From contig NZ_JBHYHC010000036.1 in NCBI RefSeq assembly GCF_042738955.1, positions 1 to 64,000 on the forward strand: a stretch of 64,000 nt of DNA, given 5' to 3'. The DNA comes from Umezawaea sp042738955 (GTDB taxonomy: Bacteria; Actinomycetota; Actinomycetes; Mycobacteriales; Pseudonocardiaceae). Of the stretch, positions 5,797-14,277 are shown piece after piece. The position numbers and the translations under genes are program-made. The notes under the pieces are model-generated. The model searched no databases, had not been told where the DNA came from, and saw nothing but the letters and a program-made list of their open reading frames with translations. Each line of letters begins with the position of its first letter. Position 1 is the first letter of the stretch.

Positions 5797-8478
5797 GTGG
5801 GTGACGTCGTTTTCCGCGGCCTCGACGCGCTGCTGAGAGAGCTCCAGGTCCTGCTGGACCGGCCAAGGGCGTTGCGCCACGACCGGAAGCCCTACGACAG
5901 CGAGCGAACCCGGTGGCACCGCAGCCGGGAACGCGCGCTGCCGATCCTCTGCCTGATCGGCGACCAGGTCGACTCGTGGGTGCGGGCGTTGGACGACCGG
6001 CTGGGCAAGGCGGAGCGGCCCGCGGTGCTGTACGCCTCGCTGGACCTCGACAAGACCGCGGCCCCGGACCCGGACGACGGGCTCGAACCCCGACTGCTGC
6101 CGCTGCTCGACGTCCTGCGCGAGCGGCTGGCCCGCACCCCGTCGGGCCACCGGCACCGGCTCGGGTTCCGCGTCTTCCGCCTCGTCGACCTGCTCACCCG
6201 GCTGCCGATCCGGTCGAGCCGCACCCGTGACGAGCGGTCCGCCACCACCGCCGTGCTGCGGTCCTGGCACCGCGCCGCCGCCACCGACGCCGAGCCGGTC
6301 AAGGTCACCGCGCTCGGCGGCGTGGAGTTCTCCCCCGGCGCGGTGGTCCGCGCGCTCCGCTACCGGTGGTGGGCGTGGTTCGGGCGCGAGCGGTCCTGGT
6401 TGGTGGACCAGCAGTTCGCGGCCCCCCGCCACTTCGGTTCCTTCGTCGGGTTCGCCGAGTGGCTGGCCGGGCCGAGCCCGAGGGAGGAGGCCCGCGAGGA
6501 GGTGAAGCTGCTCCTGGTGCACGCCTTCCTCCAGGAACTGCGCTGGGCCTACGGCATGGGCTCGTGGCGCTTCCGGCGCGGGCGGCGCACGGCGTACGCG
6601 CTCGTGGTGCTCAAGGGCGTGACCGAGGAGAACGGCGGCTGGGAACTGCTGCGCCTGATCAACGACGTGCGCAACCAGTCCACCGAACCCGATCCGCTGC
6701 TGGTGGTGGCGACGGCGGACGCGGCGCCCCGGTGGCTGGTCGGGGAGGACCGCGCCGAGCCCGTCTACCGCCTGCCGAGCGAGGTCGGGCGGTGGGCTCG
6801 CCGTCTTCCCGAGCGGCGGCAGTCGATGCACCGCACGGCCCGGTTCGTCGTGTCCCGGATGCCGGAGGACGACGACGGCCCGCCGAGCGACCAGGACGAG
6901 GCCGCGTGGGCGGACGTGGGCCACCCCCGTCCCAAGCCGGTGCCGCTGCTGATCCGCAGGGTGACCACCCGGCTCGCCTGCCTGGTCCTCGTCGCGAGCC
7001 TGCTCGTGCCCGCCGGGTTCTGGGTCGTCCCCCGGTGGGTCGGGGACTGCCTGCCCGGCACCGGCATCGGGGTGAGCACCCGACTGGTCGACAGCGGGGG
7101 CCGCACGGAGTGCGTCGGCTACAGCGACCGCGCGGGCCAGGTCTTCGGCACCGACGAACGCCTGCTGGCCGCGCAGCGGGCGGTGTTCGAGATGAACGAG
7201 ACGGCGCTGCGGTTGCACGCCGAGGCCACGACCCGGCCGCTGGTCAGCGTCGTCTACCTGTCCGAGTTCACGAAACCGGACGGCCAACTGGGCGCGGACG
7301 ACTCCACCACGGAGCAGCTCACGGGCCTGTTGCTGCTCCAGGCCGAGATGAACCGGCGCAGCGACCACTCCACCCCGCTGCTCCGCGTGGTCCTCGCCAA
7401 CGCGGGGTTCGAGATGCGGCACGCCCGCTCGCTGGTCGACCTGCTCGCTCCCCTGCTGGCCGAGGACCCGACGATCCTGGGCGCGGTGGGCATGAGCCGC
7501 ACCGTCGAGCCGGTGGAGCAGGCCATCACGGCGCTCGGCGACCTGGGCGTCCCCGTCATCGCGACCACGCTCACCGGCGTCGGGCTCACCGACCGCTCCC
7601 CGCTCTACTTCCAGGTCGTCCCGGACAACAAGCGGGAAGCCGCGCTCGTCAAGCTCCACGCGGACAAGGAGGGCAAGAAGCTCACCGTGTACCAGCCCGA
7701 CGACGTGCGGGGCGACGGGTACCTGACGTCGCTCGGGGCCGAGATGGCCAAGCTCGTGGACCCCGGCGCGTTCAGCCGGTGGACCGACGTCGGCACGGTC
7801 GTCCCCGTCTGCGGCGCGGACCAGATCGCGTTCTACGCGGGCAGGCAGGTGGACTTCGACCGGTTCTTCGACCGGGTGCTGGACGAGTGCGGCGCCGACC
7901 CGCCCGTCGTCGTCGGCGACGACACGGTGGCGCGCTTCGTGGCCCAGCGGGAGAAGCGGGCCAAGGCGAGGTACAGCGGGAAGTCGATCCTCTACGTCTC
8001 GCTCGGCCCGATGACCGTCCTGAACAACCGGTCGTGCCTCCCGGAGGACGGCCGTCCCGTGACCTCGTTGTGCCTGGGCCTGCGGGACCTGCTGGACGGC
8101 GCCGACGTGTACGGCCCGGCGGGCCGCGCGTTCGGCGGGATCCTCCGGGCCCAACCGCCCGTGTGGATCGGTGAGCGCGTCGGCCTGAGCTACGACGGCG
8201 CGGGCGTGTTCCTCCAGGCCGCCGCGGCCGTCGCCGCCGCCGGGTCGGGCCCGCACCGGTCCGCGGTCGCGCAGGAGCTGCGCGAATCCGCCTGTTCGGA
8301 CCCCGTCGTCACCACCCGGAACTGCTACGAGGGCGCGTCCGGTCGCATCGACCTCTCCCGGTTCCGCGACGGGCGGGACCGGCCGCTCGCCCTGCTGCGG
8401 CTGCCGGACGTGCGGGACGTGACGCGTCCGCCGGACTGCGTGCTGCTGCTCAACGCCGACCAGTTCCCCTGTCCGTGA
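5797..8478 (+). CDS. Membrane-anchored sensor: cytoplasmic domain + TM + periplasmic-binding domain
   Basis: 893 residues from GTG 5797, chosen because GAGGGAGG ends 5 bases before it. Residues 1-385 are cytoplasmic and lack an obvious Walker A loop, though a beta-strand block (YALVVLKGV near 270, then ELLRLINDVRN and DPLLVVATAD) looks like the core of a degenerate P-loop/STAND-like fold. One transmembrane helix lies near 393-413 (LACLVLVASLLVPAGFWVV). Residues 420-893 are extracellular and resemble ABC-type branched-amino-acid/type-I periplasmic-binding proteins, with GAVGMSRTVEPVEQA and FQVVPDNKREAALV blocks and many cysteines. No transporter permease is adjacent, so it is more likely a sensor than an importer part. 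Similar fusions are common and uncharacterised in actinomycetes. It converges on a TetR gene 3 bases away. Confidence 0.75.
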   Translation: MGDVVFRGLDALLRELQVLLDRPRALRHDRKPYDSERTRWHRSRERALPILCLIGDQVDSWVRALDDRLGKAERPAVLYASLDLDKTAAPDPDDGLEPRLLPLLDVLRERLARTPSGHRHRLGFRVFRLVDLLTRLPIRSSRTRDERSATTAVLRSWHRAAATDAEPVKVTALGGVEFSPGAVVRALRYRWWAWFGRERSWLVDQQFAAPRHFGSFVGFAEWLAGPSPREEAREEVKLLLVHAFLQELRWAYGMGSWRFRRGRRTAYALVVLKGVTEENGGWELLRLINDVRNQSTEPDPLLVVATADAAPRWLVGEDRAEPVYRLPSEVGRWARRLPERRQSMHRTARFVVSRMPEDDDGPPSDQDEAAWADVGHPRPKPVPLLIRRVTTRLACLVLVASLLVPAGFWVVPRWVGDCLPGTGIGVSTRLVDSGGRTECVGYSDRAGQVFGTDERLLAAQRAVFEMNETALRLHAEATTRPLVSVVYLSEFTKPDGQLGADDSTTEQLTGLLLLQAEMNRRSDHSTPLLRVVLANAGFEMRHARSLVDLLAPLLAEDPTILGAVGMSRTVEPVEQAITALGDLGVPVIATTLTGVGLTDRSPLYFQVVPDNKREAALVKLHADKEGKKLTVYQPDDVRGDGYLTSLGAEMAKLVDPGAFSRWTDVGTVVPVCGADQIAFYAGRQVDFDRFFDRVLDECGADPPVVVGDDTVARFVAQREKRAKARYSGKSILYVSLGPMTVLNNRSCLPEDGRPVTSLCLGLRDLLDGADVYGPAGRAFGGILRAQPPVWIGERVGLSYDGAGVFLQAAAAVAAAGSGPHRSAVAQELRESACSDPVVTTRNCYEGASGRIDLSRFRDGRDRPLALLRLPDVRDVTRPPDCVLLLNADQFPCP

Positions 8479-8481
8479 CGG

Positions 8482-9072
8482 TCACGCGTCGGGCGCGACC
8501 GCGCGGCGGACGGTGTCGCGCAGCAGGGCCCGGCGTCGGTCGTGGACGTCGTCCGGCTCGTCGGCGGTGGCGGCGTAGACGTTGCTGACCGGGGACCAGG
8601 CCATGGACAGGGCGATGACCAGGGCCATCAGGTCGAACGGGTCGCCGTCGCGGACCAGGCCCGCCGCTTGGGCGTCGGTGATGGCGGCCAGTTTGGTCGT
8701 GTCGAGGCGGTCGGCGTCGGCGACGAGGTGGCCCGCGGGGCGGCGTTCCAGGCGGGACCAGGTCGCCAGGCGGATGAGGTCGGGGCGGCGGAGGTACTCG
8801 TCGTAGAGGCGCACGGCCCAGCCCGGCAGGTCGGTGGCGTCGATGGGGACGACGTTGACGATCCGTTCCAGCGAGGCGCGGAAGATCGCCTCGAACAGGC
8901 CTTCCTTGCTGCCGAAGTAGCCGTAGAGCTGGGCCTTGTTGGTGTTCGCCTCGGCGACGATCCGTTCCACGCGGGCGCCCGCCACGCCGTGCTCGGCGAA
9001 CTCGCGGGTGGCGACGTCGACGATGCGCTGCCGGGTGGCCGCGCCGCGGGCGGTCAGGTGCTGGTCGGGCAT
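8482..9072 (-). CDS. TetR family regulator of the adjacent alcohol dehydrogenase
   Basis: 196 residues. The helix-turn-helix spans residues 12-60: RQRIVDVATREFAEHGVAGA, then an IVAEANTNKAQLYGYFGSKE recognition region. The C-terminal half contains the WSRLERRPAG block common in the TetR_C subgroup that controls oxidoreductases. It is divergent from a zinc alcohol dehydrogenase; the 84-bp gap holds two 20-bp operator copies (9085 and 9127). Likely a repressor of both genes responding to a small hydrophobic or aldehyde ligand (inference). Confidence 0.92.
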   Translation of the reverse strand: MPDQHLTARGAATRQRIVDVATREFAEHGVAGARVERIVAEANTNKAQLYGYFGSKEGLFEAIFRASLERIVNVVPIDATDLPGWAVRLYDEYLRRPDLIRLATWSRLERRPAGHLVADADRLDTTKLAAITDAQAAGLVRDGDPFDLMALVIALSMAWSPVSNVYAATADEPDDVHDRRRALLRDTVRRAVAPDA

Positions 9073-9084
9073 GGTCGCAGCTTA

Positions 9085-9104
9085 CAGACAGACTGTTCGG
9101 TTTG
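9085..9104. promoter_or_regulatory. Predicted TetR operator, copy 1
   Basis: Sequence CAGACAGACTGTTCGGTTTG, half-sites CARAC and GTTTG ten bases apart. It matches copy 2 at 17 of 20 positions and lies 13 bases upstream of the TetR start. Confidence 0.75.
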
Positions 9105-9126
9105 CTTTTGGTGCTAGTGTCGAAAA

Positions 9127-9146
9127 CAAACCGACTGTTCTGTTTG
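9127..9146. promoter_or_regulatory. Predicted TetR operator, copy 2
   Basis: Sequence CAAACCGACTGTTCTGTTTG, in the same orientation as copy 1 and exactly 42 bp (four helical turns) from it. It lies just upstream of the alcohol dehydrogenase ribosome-binding site (GAGGAG at 9146-9151). Confidence 0.75.
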
Positions 9147-9156
9147 AGGAGCGCCC

Positions 9157-10191
9157 ATGAGGAGCACCACCGGCTGGCTGGCCCACGGGTCGACGGAGTT
9201 GCGCAGGACGTCGATCCCCCGCCGCGACCTGCGCCGCGACGACCTCGCGGTGCGCGTGGACCACTGCGGCGTCTGCCACACCGACCTGCACGCCCTCCGC
9301 TCGCACCACGGCGACGACCCGCTCGTGCCGGGCCACGAGTTCACCGGCGTGGTGACCGAGACCGGTCCGGACGTGACCGGCTTCCAGGTCGGCGATCCCG
9401 TCGCCGTCGGCAACATCGTCGACTCCTGCGGCACGTGCGTCGCCTGCGCGGCGGGCCAGGAGAACTTCTGCCGCGAGTTCCCGACGCTGACCTACGGCGG
9501 CACCGACCGGCACGACGGGACGCCGACGTTGGGCGCGTTCTCCCGCGAGTACGTGGTCCGCGACCGGTTCGCCTACCACCTGTCCGAGGGCCTGGACCCG
9601 GCCGCGGCGGCACCGCTGATGTGCGCCGGGATCACCGTGTGGGAGCCGCTGCGGGCCCTCGGCGTGGGGCCGGGCTCCCGTGTCGCGGTGAGCGGCTTGG
9701 GCGGACTGGGGCACCTCGCGGTCAAATTCGCCGTCGCGCTGGGGGCCGAGGTCTCGGTGGTCAGCCGGTCGGCGGACCGCGCGGCCGACGCGGCCCGGCT
9801 CGGCGCGCACGACCTCGTCGACTCCACCGACCCGGACGCCATGGCAGCCGCGCGCGACCGGTTCGACGTCCTGATCGACACCATTCCCGTCGCCCACGAC
9901 GTCGGCCCCTACCTGGGCCTGGTCGCCGTGGACGGCACCCTCAGCCACCTCGGCTACCTCGGTTCCATGACCGTGGACGCGATGGACCTGCTGGTCGGCC
10001 GCAAGAAGCTCAGCTCCGCGGGCAGCGGCGGCCGTCCCGCGACGGCCGCCATGCTCGACTTCTGCGCCGCCCACGGCGTCACCGCCGACGTCGAGGTGCT
10101 GCCGTCGGCCCGCGTGGCGGACGCGCTCGAAAGGCTCGGCCGCAACGACGTCCGCTACCGGTTCGTGCTCGACCTGTCCGACCTCGACTGA
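9157..10191 (+). CDS. Zinc-dependent alcohol dehydrogenase (YahK/CAD-like MDR)
   Basis: 344 residues, full length for the family. The catalytic zinc site is present: VDHCGVCHTDLH (Cys, near residue 37), GHEF near 60, and a later Cys before the cofactor domain (LMCAGITVWEPL). The structural zinc cysteines are visible in DSCGTCVACAAGQENFC. The Rossmann fold has SGLGGLGHLAVKFA near 180. Overall it fits the cinnamyl-alcohol/YahK branch of NADPH-dependent aldehyde reductases. GAGGAG precedes ATG 9157. It is the divergent target of the TetR gene and ends 4 bases before the convergent LacI gene. Confidence 0.92.
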   Translation: MRSTTGWLAHGSTELRRTSIPRRDLRRDDLAVRVDHCGVCHTDLHALRSHHGDDPLVPGHEFTGVVTETGPDVTGFQVGDPVAVGNIVDSCGTCVACAAGQENFCREFPTLTYGGTDRHDGTPTLGAFSREYVVRDRFAYHLSEGLDPAAAAPLMCAGITVWEPLRALGVGPGSRVAVSGLGGLGHLAVKFAVALGAEVSVVSRSADRAADAARLGAHDLVDSTDPDAMAAARDRFDVLIDTIPVAHDVGPYLGLVAVDGTLSHLGYLGSMTVDAMDLLVGRKKLSSAGSGGRPATAAMLDFCAAHGVTADVEVLPSARVADALERLGRNDVRYRFVLDLSDLD

Positions 10192-10195
10192 CCGG

Positions 10196-11224
10196 TCACG
10201 CCGACTGGCGGACCACCAGGGTCGGCTCGAACACCACGGACGTGACCCGGCGGTCCTGCTTGCCGATCCGGTCGAGCAGCAGGCGGGCCATCTCGGCGGC
10301 CATGTCCTCCACCGGTTGGCGGACCGTGGTCAGGGCCGGACGGCTGGCGGTGGCGGCGCTGCTGTCGTCGAAGCCGATCACGGCCACGTCGTCGGGGACG
10401 CGGCGGCCGTGGTCGCGCAGGACGTGCAGGGCTCCCGCGGCCATCAGGTCGTTGGCGGCGAAGACGCCGTCGACGTCCGGGTGCTCGGCCAGCAGGCGTT
10501 CCATGGCGCGCTCGCCGCTGTCCTGGGTGAAGTTGCCCTCCACGAACGGCGCCTCGGCGTGGCCGTGGCGGGCCCACGCCTCGCGGAACCCGGCCAGGCG
10601 CTCCTGGCTCGCGGGCACGTCCAGCGGGCCGGAGATGGTCGCGATCCGGCGGCAGCCGCGGGCGACGAGGTGGTCCACGGCGAGCTTGCCGCCCTCGCGG
10701 TGGGCCAGGTCGACGTAGCTGATCGGCAGCGGCCGGGTCGGGCGGGCGAACAGGACCGCGGGCACGCCCGCCGCGACGAGCATCCCCGGCAGCGGGTCCG
10801 CCGAGTGGATCGCGACCACGAGCGCGCCGTCGGCGTTGCCCTGGCGCAGGTGGTCCACGACGTGCGCGCGGGTCTCGGGCGTGTCGGCGAACATCAGCAG
10901 CGGGTAGACGCCGCGCGGCCTCAGCGCGCTGATGATGCCGCTGGCGACCCGGCCGAAGAACGGGTCGACCAGGATGTCGCCGCCGGAGTCGCCCGCGCCC
11001 GAGACGACCAGGGCGATGGTGCCGGTGCGGCGGGTGACCAGCGAGCGGGCCGCCGTGTTGGGCGTGTAGCCCGTCTTGGCGATGGCCCGCCGCACGGTTT
11101 CCTGGATGGTCGGGTCGACGTTGCGGGTCGTGTTGATCACGCGCGACACCGTCGCCCGCGACACCCCCGCGACCCGCGCCACGTCCTCCAAGGTGGGAGG
11201 ACGTGCCTGGGACGCTGCGCTCAT
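10196..11224 (-). CDS. LacI family regulator, CebR-like
   Basis: 342 residues. The N-terminal helix-turn-helix is canonical (TLEDVARVAGVSRATVSRVI, residues 11-30), followed by a hinge with AARSLVTRRTGTIALVV. The C-terminal domain is the sugar-binding periplasmic-type fold with GVFAANDLMAAGAL and VIGFDDS blocks. Its own start is 20 bp from a GGAGAGCGCTCTCC palindrome; two further copies lie in front of the divergent GH3 beta-glucosidase. The operator is a variant of the CebR box TGGGAGCGCTCCCA, so control by cellobiose or another beta-glucoside is likely but inferred. Confidence 0.92.
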   Translation of the reverse strand: MSAASQARPPTLEDVARVAGVSRATVSRVINTTRNVDPTIQETVRRAIAKTGYTPNTAARSLVTRRTGTIALVVSGAGDSGGDILVDPFFGRVASGIISALRPRGVYPLLMFADTPETRAHVVDHLRQGNADGALVVAIHSADPLPGMLVAAGVPAVLFARPTRPLPISYVDLAHREGGKLAVDHLVARGCRRIATISGPLDVPASQERLAGFREAWARHGHAEAPFVEGNFTQDSGERAMERLLAEHPDVDGVFAANDLMAAGALHVLRDHGRRVPDDVAVIGFDDSSAATASRPALTTVRQPVEDMAAEMARLLLDRIGKQDRRVTSVVFEPTLVVRQSA

Positions 11225-11243
11225 GGAGGCTTTATAGCACGTG

Positions 11244-11257
11244 GGAGAGCGCTCTCC
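11244..11257. promoter_or_regulatory. CebR-like operator 1
   Basis: Perfect 14-bp palindrome GGAGAGCGCTCTCC, 20 bp upstream of the lacI start codon (minus strand): autoregulation site. Confidence 0.85.
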
Positions 11258-11327
11258 ACGTCACGAACCGGTCGCCGCGGCAGCCGAAGGCCGTCGACCG
11301 GTGCTCCGCACGGGGTCGTGGGACCTG

Positions 11328-11347
11328 CTTGGAGAGCGCTCTCCAAG
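11328..11347. promoter_or_regulatory. CebR-like operator 2
   Basis: Perfect 20-bp palindrome CTTGGAGAGCGCTCTCCAAG in the middle of the intergenic region. It is the longest of the three copies. Confidence 0.85.
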
Positions 11348-11473
11348 GCGTTCTTCCCAGATGCCCGCGCGCGCCATCCGGGAATGAGGGAATTTGTTCC
11401 CGCTCCCAACATGAAGACCAGGTAGTGGGCATCCCTTGACACGAACGACACCGAGAGGCGAGGGTTACCCCAG

Positions 11474-11491
11474 TTGGAGAGCGCTCTCCAA
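11474..11491. promoter_or_regulatory. CebR-like operator 3
   Basis: Perfect 18-bp palindrome TTGGAGAGCGCTCTCCAA, 24 bp before the beta-glucosidase start. A TTGACA at 11436-11441 upstream may be the -35 box of that gene; no clear -10 is seen. Confidence 0.85.
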
Positions 11492-11515
11492 ATCACCCCC
11501 AGGAGTGATCGCCCC

Positions 11516-13936
11516 ATGACGACCACGCAGCGAGCCGACACGGGCACCGACCTCGACGCGCTCGTCGACCGGCTGACCCTGGAGGAGAAGGTCCGCCTGC
11601 TCTCCGGCGGCGGGACCTTCCGCGCGCAGGCCGAGGAGTCGATCGGGCTGCGCGCGATCGTGTTCTCCGACGGCCCGGTGGGCGTGCGGGGCGAGCGCTG
11701 GGACGAGCGCGACACGGCGCTGACCCTGCCGTCGCCGACGGCGATGGCCGCGACCTGGGACGCCGACGTGGTGAGCGGGCTCGGCAGGCTGCTGGCCGCC
11801 GAGGCGCGGCGCAAGGGCGTGGACGTGCTGCTCGCGCCGAACCTGAACCTGCACCGGTCCCCGTTGGGCGGCAGGCACTTCGAGTGCTTCTCCGAGGACC
11901 CGCTGCTGACCTCGCGGATCGGCGCCGCCTACATCACCGGCGTGCAGTCCGGCGGGGTCGCGGCGAGCCCCAAGCACTACGTGGCCAACGAGTCGGAGAC
12001 CGAACGGCTGACGCTGGACGCCCGCGTGGACGAGGCGACCTTGCGCGAGGTGTACCTGGCGCCGTTCGAGGCCGCGGTGCGCGCGGGCGCGTGGGTCGTC
12101 ATGTCGGCCTACAACGGCGTCAACGGCACCACCATGTCCGACAGCCCCCTGCTGGACGAGCCGCTGCGCGGCGAGTGGGGCTTCGACGGCGTGGTCGTGT
12201 CGGACTGGGGCGCGGTGCGCACGGTCACCTCGTCCACGGACCTCGCGATGCCCGGCCCGCACGAACTGCGCGGCAGGCCCCTGGTGGACGCCGTGCTCCG
12301 CGGCGAGGTCGCGGAGTCGGAGATCGACGACCGGCTGCGGCGGATCCTGGTGCTGGCGCGGCGGGTCGGGGCCCTCGGGCCCGCGACCCCGGTGCCGCCG
12401 CCCCGGATCACCCCCGACGAGTCGCGCGGCCGGTTGCGCAGGGCCGTGGCGGCGGGTTCGGTGTTGCTGCGCAACGACTCGGTGCTGCCGCTGGACCCCG
12501 CGGTGCTGACCCGCGTGGCTGTGCTCGGCCCGAACGCGGTGGACGCTCGGGTGCAGGGCGGCGGCAGCGCCGGGGTCTTCCCCGCCGCTGTGGTGTCCCC
12601 GGTCGACGGCATCCGGGCCGCGCTCGTGGGCCGCGCCGAGGTGGTGCACCGCGCGGGCGCGTTCCTGCACACCCGGCCGACGCCGTTGAAGCCCGAGCAC
12701 ACCAGCGACCCGGTGACCGGCGAGGCCGGGGTGCTGGTGCGGTACCTGGACGACGAGGACGAGGTCGTGCACGCCGAGCACCGGCTCAGCGGCCGCATCC
12801 TGGACCCGTCCGTCGACGTGGAAGCGGCGTTCGTGGAGGTCAGCGCGCTGTTCCGGCCGCCGACGTCGGGCGAGTGGCGGTTCGCGGTGATCGGGCTGGG
12901 CGAGGTGCTGCTGGAGGTCGACGGGCACGTGCTCGTGGACGAGCTGGTGGTGCCGGAGTCCGACGACCCGACGTACGTGCACGTGACGCCGTCGTTCCGC
13001 GAGGCGTCCTGGCCGGTCGAGGCGGGCCGCGAGGTGCTGGTGCGGGCCAAGCGGCGGCTCGCGGCCGACACCGGCAACGCGGTGGCGCTGGCCGCCGACC
13101 CGCCGCGGGTGGACGAGGACGCGGAGCTGGCGGCGGCCGTGGAGCTGGCGCGCACGGCGGACGTCGCCGTGGTCGTGGTCGGCACGACCGACGAGATCGA
13201 GAGCGAGGGCTTCGACCGCACGACCCTGGAGCTGCCCGGCAGGCAGGACGAGCTGGTGCGCGCGGTCGCCGCGGCCAACCCGCGCACGGTCGTCGTGGTC
13301 AACGCGGGCGGCCCGGTCGAGCTGCCGTGGCGCGAGGACGTAGCCGCGGTGCTCGTCACGTGGTTCCCCGGTCAGGAAGCCGGTGACGGCTTGGCCGACG
13401 TGCTGTTCGGCGTCGCCGAGCCCGGCGGGCGGCTGCCGACGACGTGGGCGGCGCGCACGGCCGACGTGCCGGTGCTGGACACGACGCCGGTCGACGGGGT
13501 GCTCGCCTACACCGAGGGCAGCCGCGTCGGCTACCGCGCGTGGGCGGGCGGTCCGGTGGCCCCGGCGTACTGGTTCGGCCACGGCCTGGGCTACACGACC
13601 TGGTCCTACGAAGGGCTTTCCGCGCGCGACAACGTGGACGCCGAGTCCGGGTTCGACGTGCGCGTGCGGGTCCGCAACACCGGTCCGCGCGCGGGCCGCG
13701 AGGTGGTGCAGGTGTACCAGGCCGAGGGCGAGGACCGGCGGCTCGTGGGCTACGCGGCCGTGCACGTCCCGGCGGGCGAGGCGGCGTGGGTGCGGGTGCC
13801 GATCGAGCCGGACGCGCTGCGCCGCTGGTCGACGCTCGACCACGCGTGGCACTCCCCCGCCGGCCCGATCACCCTGTTCGTCGGCCCGTCCGCGGGCGAC
13901 CTCCAGCTGTCGGCCCGGTTGAACCCGGCTCCCTAG
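11516..13936 (+). CDS. GH3 beta-glucosidase with PA14 domain
   Basis: 806 residues from ATG 11516 (AGGAGTGA upstream); the longer in-frame start would read through operator 3. Order: GH3 N-terminal barrel (about 20-300) with the nucleophile Asp in VVSDWGAV near residue 230; GH3 C-terminal domain split by a PA14-type insert (about 395-540, with FRPPTSGEWRFAVIGLGEVL); the rest of that domain with VVVVGTTDEIESEGFDR carrying the likely acid/base Glu; and a C-terminal fibronectin-III-like domain (NTGPRAGREVVQVYQ). No signal peptide, so it acts inside the cell on imported oligosaccharides. Regulated by the divergent LacI protein through three palindromes. Its stop overlaps the convergent VOC gene by 4 bases. 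Confidence 0.95.
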   Translation: MTTTQRADTGTDLDALVDRLTLEEKVRLLSGGGTFRAQAEESIGLRAIVFSDGPVGVRGERWDERDTALTLPSPTAMAATWDADVVSGLGRLLAAEARRKGVDVLLAPNLNLHRSPLGGRHFECFSEDPLLTSRIGAAYITGVQSGGVAASPKHYVANESETERLTLDARVDEATLREVYLAPFEAAVRAGAWVVMSAYNGVNGTTMSDSPLLDEPLRGEWGFDGVVVSDWGAVRTVTSSTDLAMPGPHELRGRPLVDAVLRGEVAESEIDDRLRRILVLARRVGALGPATPVPPPRITPDESRGRLRRAVAAGSVLLRNDSVLPLDPAVLTRVAVLGPNAVDARVQGGGSAGVFPAAVVSPVDGIRAALVGRAEVVHRAGAFLHTRPTPLKPEHTSDPVTGEAGVLVRYLDDEDEVVHAEHRLSGRILDPSVDVEAAFVEVSALFRPPTSGEWRFAVIGLGEVLLEVDGHVLVDELVVPESDDPTYVHVTPSFREASWPVEAGREVLVRAKRRLAADTGNAVALAADPPRVDEDAELAAAVELARTADVAVVVVGTTDEIESEGFDRTTLELPGRQDELVRAVAAANPRTVVVVNAGGPVELPWREDVAAVLVTWFPGQEAGDGLADVLFGVAEPGGRLPTTWAARTADVPVLDTTPVDGVLAYTEGSRVGYRAWAGGPVAPAYWFGHGLGYTTWSYEGLSARDNVDAESGFDVRVRVRNTGPRAGREVVQVYQAEGEDRRLVGYAAVHVPAGEAAWVRVPIEPDALRRWSTLDHAWHSPAGPITLFVGPSAGDLQLSARLNPAP

Positions 13937-14268
13937 GCGAGGGGGCCGCCGCCGAAGCCGAACTCGTTGCCGTCCGGGTCGACGTAGGTGGCCTTGCGTA
14001 CGCCGTCCGCGTAGGTCTCCCGCTTCGCGGGCTCGACGCCCTGCTCGGCGAGCCGGGCGACGACCGCCTCCAGGTCGTCGACGAAGACGCTGAGCAGCAG
14101 GTGGCCCGCGCGTGCGGGGTTGTGCTGGATGTACACCGCCCGGTGCTCGGCGAGGTCCCACACGGCCTCGTCCCCGGTGACCAGCGCAGGCGGGAAGCCG
14201 AACAGCGTCTCGTACCAGGCGAGCGCCCTCGGGACGTCGGTGACGGCGATCCCCGCGTACAGGTCCAT
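13933..14268 (-). CDS. VOC family (glyoxalase/bleomycin-resistance-like) protein
   Basis: 111 residues, one VOC module. The two beta-alpha-beta-beta-beta repeats are recognisable: DLYAGIAVTDVPRALAWYET at the start and FVDDLEAVVARLAEQGVEP in the second half, ending with the family motif YVDPDGNEFGFG. It may be a metal-dependent lyase, dioxygenase or a drug-binding protein; nothing in the sequence decides. It follows the LacI gene at 14278 by only 9 bases and may be cotranscribed with it. Confidence 0.85.
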   Translation of the reverse strand: MDLYAGIAVTDVPRALAWYETLFGFPPALVTGDEAVWDLAEHRAVYIQHNPARAGHLLLSVFVDDLEAVVARLAEQGVEPAKRETYADGVRKATYVDPDGNEFGFGGGPLA

Positions 14269-14277
14269 GCGGCGATC

